A DNA stretch of 64,000 nt from Rhizopus arrhizus (GCA_024220505.1 JAKZZE010000004.1:1054001-1118000), one strand, 5' to 3'; shown: positions 1 to 14,990, counted from the first letter of the stretch. The notes: generated from the sequence alone by a model not told the origin. Numbers and translations are program-made.

Positions 1-998
1 TTTTTCTTTTCACATAACTAATAATTTCATCTTTATAACGCATAATTCAAGATGATTGTCAAATATGATTTGTATTCTTTTTGACATTGAAATCAATTTT
101 TATTTGTTACAGAGTATGATCATGATTTAAAATACCATATACAATCTAATAGGAAACTATTCATATCAACAGTTCATAGAATAACTCTTGAAAAATAAAA
201 TATAAATAGGGCTTTGTACTGGTATCCCTTTCCCCCGTATCCATGCTTGTAACACAACTTTAATATCATATATAGCAAGATTGGTTGCCATGGCACTGCT
301 CAATCATTCTTCACTGAAGTGTACAATGATTTTTCCATTCCAACACCCTTATCATACGGTAGTTAAATTGAGAACTGCAAAGCTATATTCTTGGCCTTTT
401 AAATGAGCGCAAAAAATAAGAAGGGATGTTCAACGAAAAAGACAACAAGGGAAATGAAATAAGTTGATTGACATTATAATTATCTTTGATGATCGTTGGT
501 TGACCTGGGTTTGTAAGCGGATGGAATACCATCAACTAACAAAAACTTGAGTTGATGTACAGCTAATAACAAAAGAGAAGTTAAAGATAGTTTGATGGTA
601 TAAGAAAAATGAGATAAGATGTCAATGTGTGCATTGTCTCAACGGATGATTTGTCAGAATATTGAAAAGAATGAGGCATATTATTAATTGAGGTCTATTG
701 TCTGAAACGATCGTTTGCTCCAAAGAAAAAACGATTTAATTATGTTTATTTGATTGGCCATTTCCAAAATAAATTTTTTTTTCTTCTACTTTTTATTATT
801 TTAATTTCCTTCTTTCTTTTTTTTTGCATCCCTTCTTCTGTGTATTGCTTATAAACCAAGTGCAAGTGCTTGCAAAGTTACAAAAGCTATATTTTTTTTA
901 TTATTTACATAACCTGTATCCAATTTTACACATACATACTCCCCTCCCCCTATTTTTTCTTACTCCACCGCCTCTTTATTTTTCTATATTTATTTGGT
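1..998. other. Non-coding region upstream of the demethylase gene
   Basis: No convincing gene is visible. The last 230 bases become strongly pyrimidine-rich with long T runs, as is usual for fungal 5' leaders and promoters. An in-frame ATG at 870 exists upstream of the demethylase start, but the stretch it would add is a hydrophobic translation of this T/C-rich leader and is not credible protein. Confidence 0.6.
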
Positions 999-3900
999 AT
1001 GTCCTACAGATCCGGTCAAAAAGTCATCAGTGAGCCTTTTGACTTGTCTACTGTAAAAACAACCTCTCAAGAGTCCACTCATGCTCCTAAGCATAAAAGA
1101 ATATTTGGGCTTGAGGAAGCACCTACTTTTTACCCCACAAAAGAAGAGTTTAAAGATCCTCTTGGTTATATTGCAAAGATTAGCGCTGAGGGCGCAAAAT
1201 TTGGCATTGTCAAGATCATCCCACCTAGTGATTACAAGCCTGAATTTTCTCTTAAAACTGAGGTAAACAAACAAAGAGGAGCTTTTTAGATATGGAGGAT
1301 TGAATTGTTTTTTTTGTAGAGCTTTCGCTTTAAAACCCGTATTCAAAAATTGAACAGCATGGAAGGTGAAACCCGTACGAATGTGAATTATTTGGAGCAG
1401 CTCACAAAATACCATATCATTACTGGAAAGCCTGTTGCAAAGATTCCGCAATTGGATAAACGACCCATTGATTTATATAAATTGAAAAATGAAGTCGCCT
1501 CGAGAGGCGGTATTCAAGAGGTTACCAAGCAAAAAAAGTGGGCTGAGATTGGCAGAGTGTTGGGATATGCCCGCAAGAACTGTACTTCAATGTCAAATGC
1601 TTTAAAATCAGCATACTCAAAGATCATTTTGCCCTATGAAATATGGTATGCTCAACATAAAGAGGACGCTGAGAACCTTTTAAAGAAAAAAGGTATAAAT
1701 TTCTGAAATAATGATCAAACCGGAGATTTATTTTTAACGTCTTCTTCACACACAATTTAGATATTTCTTATATAAACGATGATAATAATGATACTTGTGA
1801 AATATGTCACAAGACACAGGATGAAGAAAATTTGTTGCTTTGCGATGGCTGTAATCGTGGCTACCATTTGTATTGTCTCACCCCTCCTTTGTCCAGTGTG
1901 CCAAAGACCGACTGGTACTGTTTACAATGCTTAACTGCCGTTGGAAAGGATTATGGCTTTGAGGATGGTTCAGAATATAGCCTAACTGACTTTCAGAAAT
2001 TTTGCGATAAATTCAAAAAAGAATGGTTTTCCAAAACAAATGGTGTAATAACAGAAGAGGAGTGTGAAAATGAATTTTGGAGACTTGTAAATAATCCACA
2101 TGAAACATGCGAAGTTGAATATGGTGCCGATCTTCACAGCACGCAACATGGAAGGTAAACTTTTACTTTTTCACAGTATTAAAGCAGTATCTAAAGCTTC
2201 TTTACAGTGGCTTCATCGCTCCTGAACAAATGGCCCAAAGTGCCTTTGACCCCTGGAACTTGAATATGATACCTGTATCTCCGCAGTCTTTGTTTACGCA
2301 TATCAAAACGGACATTAGTGGTATGATGATACCTTGGTTATATATCGGAATGTGCTTTTCTGCCTTCTGCTGGCATAATGAAGATCACTACACATATTCT
2401 ATAAACTACATGCATTGGGGTGAGACGAAAACGTGGTATGGTGTACCTGGTTCGGATACCGCTAAATTCGAAGAAACTATGAAAAAGGCAATGCCAGAAC
2501 TATTTAAACAACAGCCGGACTTATTATTCCAATTGGTTACCATGTTCAGCCCAGAAAGACTGCTTAAAGAAAATGTTAAAGTTTATGCTGTCGATCAACG
2601 TCCTGGCCAGTTTGTTGTTACTTTTCCAAAAGCTTACCATTCAGGATTTAATCATGGTGTAAGTTAAATGTGCTAATATACTTTAAAACAAATATACTAA
2701 AACTTCAAACAGTTCAATTTCTGTGAAGCTGTCAATTTCGCTCCCTTGGATTGGGTTGATTATGGACTAGAATGCGTTAAACGCTACAAGGAATTTAGAA
2801 GACAACCATGCTTTTCACACGATGAATTATTAGTCACTGCAGCACAGAACATAAAGACTTGTTATAAATCTGATATTGACTGGTTAAAGCGTGGAATATC
2901 AGATATGCAGCAAAGAGAATTGGCTGATCGGAAGTCTGTTCGAACAAGAAAATTAAAAGAAGTGACTCTGTCAGAGGATGACACACGTGAAGAATTACAG
3001 TGTGACTATTGTCACTGCTACACTTATTTATCATTTATTGGCTGTACTTGTTCAGATAGAGTTTCCTGCTTGGATCACAGTTCAGAGGTAAATATACCAA
3101 TCTTTATCTGTTTTTTGTATTAACTTTTTTTTTTCTTTTTGTTAATTGATAGTTATGTGATTGTTCAAGTTCTTCAAGAACTCTCTACCTTCGTTTCACT
3201 GACAAACAGTTAGAAGATTTAGTAAAGAAAATCATGAATAGTGGCCACAGTCCTGAAAAGTGGACAGAAAAATTGAACAAGTTGATACAATCAAGGCCTA
3301 CAATGAAAATGTTGAGTGAACTCTTAAAAGAAGGAGAAGAAATTGGAGTATCGTCAGAATCTCTTGCCGCCTTACGCGACTTTATGGAAGTTATGGAACG
3401 TTGGGTCGCAGAAGCAGAGCGTGTCCTGGATCTGAAAGCAGATTCAAACAAGTCAGTGTCGAAGGGACGTATTGAACGAATTCAAAGTTTATTAGAGCAG
3501 ACGAGATCGATTGGATATGAGTTCCCTCATGTACCTCAGCTAAAGGAATATCTTGATAAGCTTCTTGCTTATGAAGCAACAATCACAGATGACTTGATGG
3601 CATCAAATGACAAACAAGCACAATATCCTGTCTATGTTGAAGGAAAGTCACTTCGAGCAGATTCTAAACGGTTTATAAAGTTGAGAAGCATCATCAAGTC
3701 ATATTCTTGGTTGGCAGAGGTTGAAAAAGTCCTTAATACACCTTACAATGCCAAATCTATTCGAAAGCTCATTAAAGATGCCACTGATTTGGGTATCGCA
3801 GAGGGTCCCTGGCCTGAACGCTTGACTCTTATTGAGCAAGAAGCGAAACGATGTTTACAATTTATTGAAAACTTGTGCCGCGGAAGACAAAAGATTGAAC

Positions 3901-5220
3901 TCTATGAAGAGCAAAGTGTCTTTTCAATTGGTCAAAATCACGAAAACCCACAACTATCTTTTACTTTAGAGCCACACCTCCTTATTCGTCTGCAGAATGC
4001 GATTGCTCGTTCAAAGATTATTTTGAATCAAGTTGAAGACATGTTGACAACGAAATGTACAAAAAATGATATTTTGGAGCGACCTGCTTATGCTGATGGA
4101 CAAAAGTTAATGTCAATTTGCAGAGAGATTGTATTCAAGTCAGAAAAAGTACAAAGATTGTCAGAAGCATTGTCGAGTATGAATGTCTGGAATGAAACAG
4201 TGAGAGTAACATTCATGCATGGTCGACAAAAGTCTTTAGAGTATGTTCTTCGAGAAACGCTATCCAATGTTGAAAACATTACCCTAAATCATCAAAAGCT
4301 TGGACTTTACTGTATTTGTCGAAAACCAGAATCTGGACTAATGATTGCATGCGATATTTGCAAAGAATGGTATCATAATCCTTGCGTCAGAGTACCACGA
4401 AGTGTAGTTCGTTCATCAATTTCCTATGTATGCCCTATCTGTAGTAATGAAGAAAAGAAAAATTTAGCTCATATATCACGTCGACCAACGTTAGAAGAAC
4501 TTCAAAGACTAATGGACATTGCACAGCCACTGATGTTTTGCCCAAAGGATTATTCATTGGTTAAAAGTATTTATGATCATATGGTAGAATTCAGAGCACA
4601 CATACAATCATTTTGCTATTCATACCTAAACAATCAAAGTATTGATGAAATTGGAAGATATTTGAGATGCTTGGAAGGCTTAGAAGTACAACTACCAGAA
4701 GAAACTAGATCCTTGAAAGAAAAACTTCAAATACTGACTCCACCGCAGCCATTAAAAGTATCTGTCTTGAAAGAGGAAAACAAAGAAGCAGAGCTACAAC
4801 CACTACGAAAAGAGAGATCAACAGTTTCAAATAAACTATCAATAAGTGCTTTACTACATACAACAGAACCAGATTATTACCAAGAAACTTATAAACCAGA
4901 ATTTTCTGCTGTGCAGAATAATAATAATAATAACAACACTGGTTTTAGATATGATCAATCAGAAAGTATGGCAAATAGTAAGTCATTGACTTGTACAGAA
5001 CATACCTAACTTTCTTCTTGCCATAGATCCATCACGCCTTTTATTAAAGACAAACAGTGGTACAAAACGATCAGCGGAGGATACATTATCATCACCCAAG
5101 ATTCAAAAAGTTAAGCTTACTGTCAGGCCACCTACACCACAACCAATAATTAATAAGAAGCGTCAATACTCGTCAGAAGAAGAAAAGAATAGAATAAAAA
5201 AACAAAAAAATATTTATTGA
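999..5220 (+). CDS. KDM5/JARID1-type histone H3K4 demethylase, seven exons
   Basis: Chromatin enzyme expected to remove methyl groups from histone H3 lysine 4 using Fe(II) and 2-oxoglutarate in the nucleus. Exons are 999-1262, 1320-1692, 1761-2154, 2208-2658, 2713-3087, 3153-4977 and 5027-5220. They sum to 3876 nt with every junction in frame, giving 1291 residues. Domain order: JmjN (about 35-100), ARID (about 100-205), PHD1 (about 222-270), JmjC (about 345-510), C5HC2 zinc finger (about 590-635), PLU-1-like helical region (about 640-960) and a second PHD (about 1003-1050). The iron ligands are visible: H-x-E in WHNEDHY and the distal H in YHSGFNHG, so catalysis looks intact. The C-terminal third PHD of animal KDM5 is not present. 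A short (AAT)n run encodes an Asn stretch near 4915. Start chosen at MSYRSGQK because the reading upstream is leader-like. Confidence 0.92.
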
Positions 5221-5879
5221 AGAGATTAGGTTATTACAAAAGCAATACCTTTTTTTTTCCCACAATACAATTACGATGTACACAATTTGTAAATTTAATA
5301 TCTAAATATACGCGCAAACAAAAAGGAATAAATTTGTTTTCATTTAATATTTATTTGAAAATAAGTATAAATGTTTTTCGTAAAGACCTATATTCATCTT
5401 TTTAAAGGATAATCTTATTTTATTACAAGCTTTATAATTTTCACGATTAAATATTTCTTGTGAAACATTTTTGTTCAACATTGATCTGTGTAACTGTCTT
5501 ATTGTACCCTTTGAAATGACAGGCACCAATCAGTTTCATTAACTTTAGCTTTGTCATTTCCGCCCATTCTTTTTTTTTTTATTCAAGATTATTTTAGTAT
5601 AAAAAGGAGCTTTATTTGATTAAAGACAATCAAACATGTAGACTTCTTTTCATTCATTCATAAAGAAAATTAAGTTATAATGATGTATGCTATTATATAG
5701 CAAGCATTTAGCTTTTAAACAAAAAAAGGAATTTAAAACCATATCAATGATCGACCAATAGAATGAAAATTAATAGAAAAAAGTGTGACCCGTGAAAGGA
5801 TGGGAAATGCTAAATTTGGTAACCATCGATCTCATTGGACCATTGATCTTTACCAGAAAAGATGTCCCTTTTTTCCTTG
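5221..5879. other. Intergenic region between the demethylase and transporter genes
   Basis: AT-rich spacer containing the 3' end of the demethylase transcript and the promoter of the transporter. No open frame with recognisable protein content. Confidence 0.6.
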
Positions 5880-5887
5880 TATATAAA
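5880..5887 (+). promoter_or_regulatory. TATA box of the transporter gene
   Basis: TATATAAA lies about 60 bases upstream of the ATG at 5949, and a T-rich leader follows. Position and sequence fit a fungal core promoter. Confidence 0.6.
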
Positions 5888-5948
5888 GGCCACGGAATAT
5901 TTTGAATGTCGTGGTTTTTTTTTTCAATTTAAATATTCCTTTAATTAC

Positions 5949-7307
5949 ATGTCTCTTAAAGGAGAGAAATATATAGAAAAATCACAAGATTTTAGTGATG
6001 CCGGAAGTGGTAAATACAAATACCTTTTTTAAATCAAAATGTAATTGTTCATTGGTTTTTCTTTTGTAGAACAAGACTATGAGTACGGTCAAGAGTCTAT
6101 TATGGACTGCAACCGTGAACACGCTGGTTCTTCAAAATTAGCTTTCTTTAATGTTGTATGTGTCGTTGCTGGTACAGGTACCCTTGGTTTACCTCAAGCA
6201 CTTCAACAAGGCGGCTGGATCGGCTTGTTTGTGATCTTCTTATCCTGGTTGATGTCCGTTTACACCGGTATTCTTTTGATCCGTTGTCTATATTCCAATG
6301 GTAAAACACGTCTCAATACATATAAAGATGTAGCTACTGCTGCTTTCGGTACGATTGGTGGCTGGGTCACCTTCTTTTTCAATGCCTGGATTGTACTTGG
6401 TGTTCCTGTTCTGTACACTGTACTTGCAGGTTCAAACTTAAATCAACTCTGTAAAGGAACTGTTGCTGAAATTGGCCATGTTCCATGGACAATTATCTGT
6501 TGTGCAATAGTCGCTATCCCATACATCATTATCAAATCCATGAAAGAGGTTGCTTGGATGAGCGCTTTTGGCGCACTTGCTACTATTGTCGTTGTCTTGA
6601 TTGTCTTGATTTGCGCAGCTATCGATAGACCTAATCACATGGATGCTCATCACGAACCTGTCATTTGGGATATGTTCCCTATCGCATTGAGTACTATCTC
6701 CTTTAGTTTTGGTGGTAATGTTGTCTATCCTCACGTTGAAGCATCCATGAAGAAGCCTCGAGATTGGCCAAAGGTTATTGCTGGTGGTCTTACTGTCTGC
6801 GCTGTCTTGTACATTATCACCGCTGTCACAGGTTACTTAGTCTACGGCGATCAAGTTCTCAGTCCTGTTTACGACTCCATCCCTGCTGGTGTTGCTCAAA
6901 CTGTTGCCATTGTTATCATTACTCTTCATGTCTTGATGGCCGCTCCTATCCTTATTACCTCCTTTTCTCTTGATATCGAAGAAATGTTTAATCTTACTGT
7001 TGAAAGATTTGGCAAGGTCAAGGAATTCCTTATTCGTGCTACTCTTCGTATCTTGGTAATGGTCCTGGTTGGTGTCATTGCATGCTCTGTTCCTCACTTT
7101 GGCGCATTGATGTCTCTCATCGGTGCCTTTGCAAATTGTGCCCTGATCTTTATTTTCCCTGTTACCTTTTATTTGAAGCTTACTGGTGTTCGCAATAAGC
7201 CTTTCTATCAACTCATCTGGTGTGGCCTCACTGTTCTTCTCGGCCTTGTTGGTCTTATTTTTGGTACAAAAGAGGCTGTACAAGAATTAATTGTTGCATT
7301 CAAATAG
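5949..7307 (+). CDS. AAAP-family amino acid transporter (vacuolar AVT-like)
   Basis: Membrane permease expected to move amino acids, probably across the vacuolar or plasma membrane. Exon 1 is 5949-6009 and exon 2 is 6070-7307, with a phase-1 intron of 60 bp; together they give 432 residues. The protein starts MSLKGEKYIEKSQDF. After a short hydrophilic tail come about eleven hydrophobic helices. The first contains the AAAP-type motif around GTGTLGLPQALQQGGW, and later helices carry the SFGGNVVYPHVEASM segment typical of this family. Without the first exon the protein would begin inside intron-derived sequence, so the two-exon model is preferred. Which amino acids it carries cannot be told from sequence. 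Confidence 0.88.
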
Positions 7308-7368
7308 ATACTTACTTTCTATACTTCCTTTTGTGTACATATTTATTTTATTACTGTTACTTCTATCA

Positions 7369-7374
7369 AATAAA
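7369..7374 (+). terminator. Candidate polyadenylation signal of the transporter gene
   Basis: AATAAA 62 bases after the stop codon, inside the 212 bp gap between two convergent genes. Confidence 0.45.
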
Positions 7375-7519
7375 GTGTAATTCAGCATTTAAAAAAAGAC
7401 AATCAAATCGTAACATTCAATCAATTATTGAACTTAAAAACTTTTTTTTATTATTATTATTTTGGAAGATACATCTATATAAAGTTAAAAAAAAGGGACA
7501 AAAAAAAAAAACAGCAGCT

Positions 7520-9522
<2,003 letters not shown>

Positions 9523-10715
9523 AATCCAGTGAGATTATATTTTTATTAAAAAAGGGAGAAAAAAAAAAAGAGCCGTAGAATTTAGCTTTCTCATAAATAT
9601 TCATTTGCGCAACAAATAAGGTCTCTCTATATCCAAAAAGGAAATCATGAAATTTTTTATTGGTTTCTGTCCAAACGTTTTACTACGCCACAGAATTAGT
9701 GTAATGAGAAACATCATAGTGTATCACATAAAGCTCCTTTATACAACAAGATTAAACAAGATACTCCTTGAATTGTCTTATCCTTCTTCCCCTACTTATG
9801 AATCTTAGAGCCATCATGCACTTAATTTAATAAGATCAACAACAACGGTCATCAGGCTTATATTGTTTATTCTTTTATAGTCGTAGAGCAGAGGAGGAGT
9901 GCATCATTTTTCTTACAATCCTTTTATTTTTATTGAATCATCTCAAATCTATACGCTTTTTTTAATGGAGTAATTTGCGTAATCAAAATAAATATAAGGT
10001 GTTTTGTTTTATATATTTTGTTTTCTTTTGTATGAAGGTATTCCTATTTCTGTTTTCTCTCTCTCTCTAAGACCATATATAGTACTAGCTTTCCTTTATA
10101 ATATTGTATCATTTAAAACTAGCATCTACAAAAATAAATATACTTAATTTTTAATGAATTGATATGAGCAATGAGCTTTATGCTATTTTTGCTTTGAAGA
10201 TATAGTAAGAGATGTCGAGGCTTTTGGTTCTATACAATTTTAAGTACTAAAGCATTTTAATCGTCTTTTAACTTTTGTTCCACAACACATTGAAAATACA
10301 TTTGCTTAAGTATAGAATAAACTATATGACGGCTTAAAACCTTTTACACAAAACCTTCATACACAGGAAAATAATCGATGAAAGTCAATATGGACAAGCG
10401 TTTAATATATCCAAAGTAAACGATTAGTAAACCATCAATTTAGCGATAAAAATTATAGTGTACTATATTGCACTTGTTGAATTCTGAAAAAAAGGTTCTG
10501 ATATAATGAAAATGAAGAAATTCATTAAGGCTATTATTTTCATTATAGGTTGTGTTTTATTCAAGAGTAAAAAGGAGTAGAGAGGACAAGACTCGGTAAA
10601 GAAATTGTTTTATTTAATACGAAAATGTTACTCCATTTATACTTCCCATACGCGGATAATACTTCATACCATGGGTTAATAATTAATGAGTATGATATGA
10701 CAGATGACAAATAGA
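9523..10715. other. Gene-free AT-rich spacer
   Basis: Contains the helicase promoter at its left end. No ORF, RNA gene or terminal repeat could be supported here. It is the last stretch before the mobile-element block. Confidence 0.5.
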
Positions 10716-11295
10716 TGTTGTAGAACAGCGTCTGATCATAACGGACATTGAATAATCACAACTAAAAGAAGTATATTAAAATTGATAAAAGATAATAATT
10801 TAAATCTTTATCAAATAAAATATAATCTTCTTCTTTTTATATAAAACTATCACTATTAGATTCATTCTATAAAGTAAACATGAACAATAAATAAGTCATG
10901 ATCTTTACTATTCATCATTTCTGTAAATGAATAATAATGGATCAGGTACCTAGTCAACTTTGATCTGACTAGAGGCATTTCATATAAATATATCTTTCCT
11001 CTCAATGAAGACGGGGCATTTCTCCCAGATCAGTTAAAGAACAATAAGATCTATAAAAACAACGAATTAAAAATTTTCATAATCGATTCAGTGATCATTC
11101 TTCAATCAAACATGTCAATTATTGGATCTACGCTCATAACTACTCATTTACCCGCCAACTGATAGAAGAATATAAATAGTAGACTTTGTAATGATTTCTT
11201 TTTAAAAATTAAGATTGTCTTAAATAAAGTTCAGTCTCAAAAAGTATTCTTTGGTTTTTATTGCTACCTTTAAATTACTTTACCAAAACATAACA
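10716..11295 (-). mobile_element. LTR of the Gyp-3 family, solo or truncated insertion
   Basis: Begins TGTTGTAGAACAGC and ends CATAACA, the same ends as the paired LTRs at 30858 and 36272 but reversed in the window. The 580 bp copy differs from the pair at scattered positions, so it is older. Flanking pentamers (ATAGA and ATCTA) do not match, so its insertion site has been disturbed. Confidence 0.8.
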
Positions 11296-11429
11296 ATCTA
11301 ATCTCAGGTCTTGCTCAACTAATATAAATAGCCTTGAAATCTTTCTTTAATAAAAGTATTCGACTTTAGAACTATTGTTCGGTCTCGTTAATTCTTCTTT
11401 ATCCTATTTTGAATACTTAAAACACTTCA
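11296..11429 (+). mobile_element. 3' fragment of an LTR-d repeat
   Basis: Matches the last 134 bases of the complete solo LTR at 38879-39219, including a TATAAATAG box and the terminal CACTTCA. It abuts the preceding LTR with no spacer. Confidence 0.75.
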
Positions 11430-11644
11430 ATGGTCCAAGATAAATTCTTCTTTACCCGTAACTCATCATACCAAGAACGCTGAGTATGGGTAAGGGAAAA
11501 AGGGATGAGGCGCTGCCAATGCACCTGTACATCCAAGCGGTACGCAAAGAGGATATCCTCAAAACGTCGAATACAGTCAGCAATGTCTTTATAGACGGGC
11601 AATGCTGAGTTCTCTACATTACCAGTGTACTGAAACAAAGGTAC
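11430..11644 (-). pseudogene. Retrotransposon Gag fragment
   Basis: Read on the minus strand this encodes about 70 residues (DIADCIRRFEDILFAYRLDV followed by a W-R-L-P pattern) that resemble the Gag core of Gyp-2 and Gyp-3 around their W-R-L-P motif. It has no start or stop of its own and is wedged between two LTR pieces, so it is a broken remnant. Which element it came from is not clear; it is not identical to either Gag in this window. Confidence 0.6.
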
Positions 11645-11836
11645 TGTTGTAAACATAGTATTTTCTATATGATATCAGTTGTATTAAAATAAATAACGAT
11701 ACACAAAAAGATTAAACTATGATTGAACAATTCCACACTTTTCCAAATTTAGAGCAATAAGATCAATATCTGTCATCCTAGAGAGTCTAATCAATTGTCA
11801 ACCCCAAAAGTAATTAGATCAAAGTTAATTGACTGG
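11645..11836 (+). mobile_element. 5' fragment of a Gyp-2 family LTR
   Basis: Begins TGTTGTAAACATAG and follows the first 190 bases of the Gyp-2 LTR (22329) closely, then the match stops abruptly in the middle of the LTR. Confidence 0.8.
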
Positions 11837-12459
11837 TGATTTGTAACAACCTTGATTTCACTTTATTTTTAACCGTACGAATTCAAATTCATTTTATTTA
11901 AATCTCAAATTTTGTTTCTTTTTGTACCCAGAAAATGATAGGTTATTTATAACCCTGTCATTTTCAACCTTATTGTTCTTTTCACTTTTCATTGAAATTT
12001 TTGTTTTATTATCTTTTAAATCTTTCTGTTTTTAGTCGAATCATTATTTTATATAACTTTACCAACACCTAATTGGTAAATATTTTTGATATACTTGTCG
12101 TATTTACATCATTAAATACTTATTATTCGTATGAGATTACTCAGATCTTATATAAGAAATAACAAGTACTGAATACATAATATTACTTATTACATATTCC
12201 TTAAAGCTCATATACAATGTTTATATTGTTCAAGCTCAATACTAAAATTGACCTTGAACTCACTTCGGTCCCTGAATAATTTCATTTCCTATTGTACTGA
12301 GGAACGCTATGTGACAGTTGATTATAAGAGAAAAAGGCAATTTTATTCAGATTAAGGTTCAGATCATATTTTATCTCAACACTATATAAAGGCGTAGTTT
12401 GATTAAATGGGTTCTCTCTCTCGTCTTGAAATCTAATAAGAGGTTACATAGAGACTCAT
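11837..12459. other. Unassigned AT-rich segment, possibly LTR-derived
   Basis: Lies between a truncated Gyp-2 LTR and an LTR-d copy. A TATATAAAGGC box near 12384 followed by a TCTC-rich leader looks like the promoter half of another LTR, but I see no second copy and no matching target duplication. Confidence 0.3.
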
Positions 12460-12963
12460 TGAAGTGTTTTAAGTATTCAAAAATAGGATCAAGAAGAATT
12501 AACGAGACCGAACAATAGTTCTAAAGTCGAATACTTTTATTAAAGAAAGATTTCAAGGCTATTTACAGTAGCGGACAAAACTGGTGCACAAAAATTAAAA
12601 TCAACATTGTATCTCCGCCATATGTCTGCGACTTTTGTGGCATATACCATCTGAAAGACAGTCCAAAATATACATTATGTTATGTAAACCGGAACTGTAC
12701 CGGACATCCCCCAGGCATAAGGTCATTTTTAGTGATTTTTTGCATATTTCAATTTTCGCCAAAAATGTGGTGCTTGTCTAGCCTTCTTTCAATTTTCCCC
12801 ATATCTCTCCCGTTTGCTTTCAGATTTCACCGCATATTAGTGAATTTTAGTAGCTCTTAAAAAATATATAAAACCGTAGTTATTTTGTATTTCCCATTGA
12901 ATCCTCCCTTTTGTTTTTACCCTATTCACTATAACAAAGTACTAGCCTTATATGTTTAAGAAA

Positions 12964-14400
12964 ATGAGCAACTGTAAAAACGAAGCCCTGAGATCTCGAA
13001 TACACTTAGTTCGTACGACAACAGATATTTCTAGAATAACAAGAATCTCTAAATGGACAATCAACAGGAGAAAGAAGGAAGAAAGAAACTTAATGTCTTA
13101 TGATTATGAAAGTCTCCCGCTTTTAGTCTGAAAGTTACTAGCTCAATCACCAACCTAAAGCTTTGACAAGGTCCGTTACACACAGTTTCCGATGCTCAGC
13201 ACATTTTGAGGACCTTAAGATACAGTATTAGCAAATTGTCAGTCTGAAGGCACTGTAGGAAGCTAGATTTTGAGTCTGGAAGTAAGGAATCGAAGAATTT
13301 CATCAGCTGTATTAGCCGGAAAAAGCGATGAATGTGGTATCACGACAAGCCATTGTATACAATAGAGGGCTGGAAGTCTGCTATCTTTAGCAATGAAACA
13401 AATATGAATATTATGGATGCAGATAGTATGTTGTATCCACACAACTAGTAAAGTGAACATTCATGGATAAACGAGAGATCTCCGCAATAGCCAACTCTGC
13501 CCTGTTGTCCCTATCGGCGTTCCCACGACTATATCGGAACCTGATTATAACAACGGCAGTTCAATCCAACCTTATTCGATAATTATCGTTAGATCAATAA
13601 TTTATCTACTTCATTGTCCCTTGATTCGTCAAGAAGACAGCGGCTATTGATTATCTACTATCTTTCCTTTATCTTCCCATCCTTCCCACATTATTCTTTT
13701 AACCGATCAATTGAAATAGCGGTAAAGATCCAGACATCCAAAAAGTATAAATAGCCTCAAATGTTTTTATTAATAAAGCAACATATAATCTTTAGTTTCA
13801 CAACTATTGTCTTTTTTAGTTTTTGTCTCTTATTTTAATACTTGGCAAAACATAGTATACACTAATATTGAAAGCAAGTCGAGCAACCTGAGCGATTTTT
13901 TCACGGTGATCAAACAATGAAGCATGCTGGCTGCTCTGTTATGTTTTAAGGCTGTATTAGATATTGAGGACCGGAATATGTGTGTCAAGTATATGATGGT
14001 ATAATGAACTCATAAATATACACATATATTTCGCTTACTTCATACCACAAAAGCCTAGCGTATAGTGGTCTAAAACGTCGTAATCTCTCGTTTCAGTATG
14101 ACAATGACACAAGGCACAAGTCGACGCATGTCACAAACCCAATATTTGATAACAGCGCTTCTGTGCTACAAGTTTAGCCGCCACTAATCCCGGCCTAAGT
14201 CCGCTTAAGCATGCCAGGTGGCAATTGATGGCAAAGGTATGATGATACGACACTAGATCAAAAAGGGTCGATGATCTTTGGAAAAGAGTAGTTAAAGAGC
14301 CGGGTTCTTTTATTGAAAATGATATACACGCATATTATTAGCATATGCAAAGAAGAACATCCGATGATATCAAGAGATGAGATGATTATATAAAGTCTAA
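12964..14400 (+). pseudogene. Relic Tc1 transposase in Tc1-F1
   Basis: A possible start at 12964 gives a helix-turn-helix-like stretch (ITRISKWTINRRKKE). Near 14095 the reading QYDNDTRHKSTHV is a decayed form of the Tc1 DNDPKH catalytic block, followed by stops. The gene is also split by an LTR at 13429. No function remains. Right boundary is approximate. Confidence 0.5.
13429..13852 (+). mobile_element. Solo LTR-e
   Basis: 424 bp, begins TGTTGTATCC and ends CAAAACA, flanked on both sides by TAGTA. The empty site is seen intact in the sister copy Tc1-F2. A TATAAATAG box lies near 13746. No internal part of this family occurs in the window. Confidence 0.85.
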
Positions 14401-14861
14401 GGTCTTAGCCACTTTTGCGGTTTTTTGGAAAATATAAAATTTTATAAATTTAAAGCACGCTTATCGCTCAGTTTTAACAATGTCATGCTTAGAACATACA
14501 TAAATTACAATGACTAGTATATCCTCCTTCTAGTACAGTTTCATGACTATTGCAATTACCATGAGCAGGTAATGGTAGTTAAAAGCTGAAAAAAAGTTTT
14601 GTGCACCAGTTTTGTCCGCTACTGTATATTAGTTGGGCAAGACCTGAGATTAGATGACAAAAATAGTTACGACCGATATGATTTGACATGTATAAGAAAA
14701 ATTTTATAGACTGATGTTGATAATCAACTGTTGAGATGAAAGTGAAACTTGGCTGTTTAGGGCAGTGATAATTATCAGGTTCTATTCTTATTCAAACTCA
14801 TTTGTAAAGATTTAGTCCAGAATGATAAGACTGTATCTTATTGACATGTCAAAACATGACA

Positions 14862-14988
14862 AAACGTAATACTCACTACCTAAGGTTACGCTCTATAGGC
14901 ATGGCTTGGATGTCGTACGGGGTGGAGGAGAGAAAAAAAAAGTTAAAGATTATTTTAGGGTAGGTTGTCCCTATTTTTTCACCTAGTG
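14862..14988 (+). mobile_element. Terminal fragment of a Tc1-D family transposon
   Basis: Reverse complement of the left end of Tc1-D (30126 onward), ending CACCTAGTG followed by TA. Only about 127 bp survive, cut off by the LTR-d copy. It interrupts the Gyp-1 integrase. Confidence 0.8.
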
Positions 14989-14990
14989 TA

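Larger units (their letters stand above)
12566..14624 (+). mobile_element. Tc1-F1, decayed Tc1-like transposon
   Basis: Ends are CAGTAGCGGACAAAACTGG and its inverted complement, flanked by TA on both sides. Minus the internal solo LTR (13429-13852) and its 5 bp duplication it is 1630 bp, exactly the size of its sister copy at 46019-47648. Contains only a relic transposase. Confidence 0.88.
12460..14861 (-). mobile_element. LTR-d copy split by Tc1-F1
   Basis: Starts TGAAGTGTTTTAAG and ends ATGACA, the reverse complement of the 341 bp solo LTR at 38879. It is interrupted at a TA by Tc1-F1 (12566-14624); removing that and one TA restores a continuous LTR. Its outer flanks (CTCAT and AAACG) do not match. 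Confidence 0.85.
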
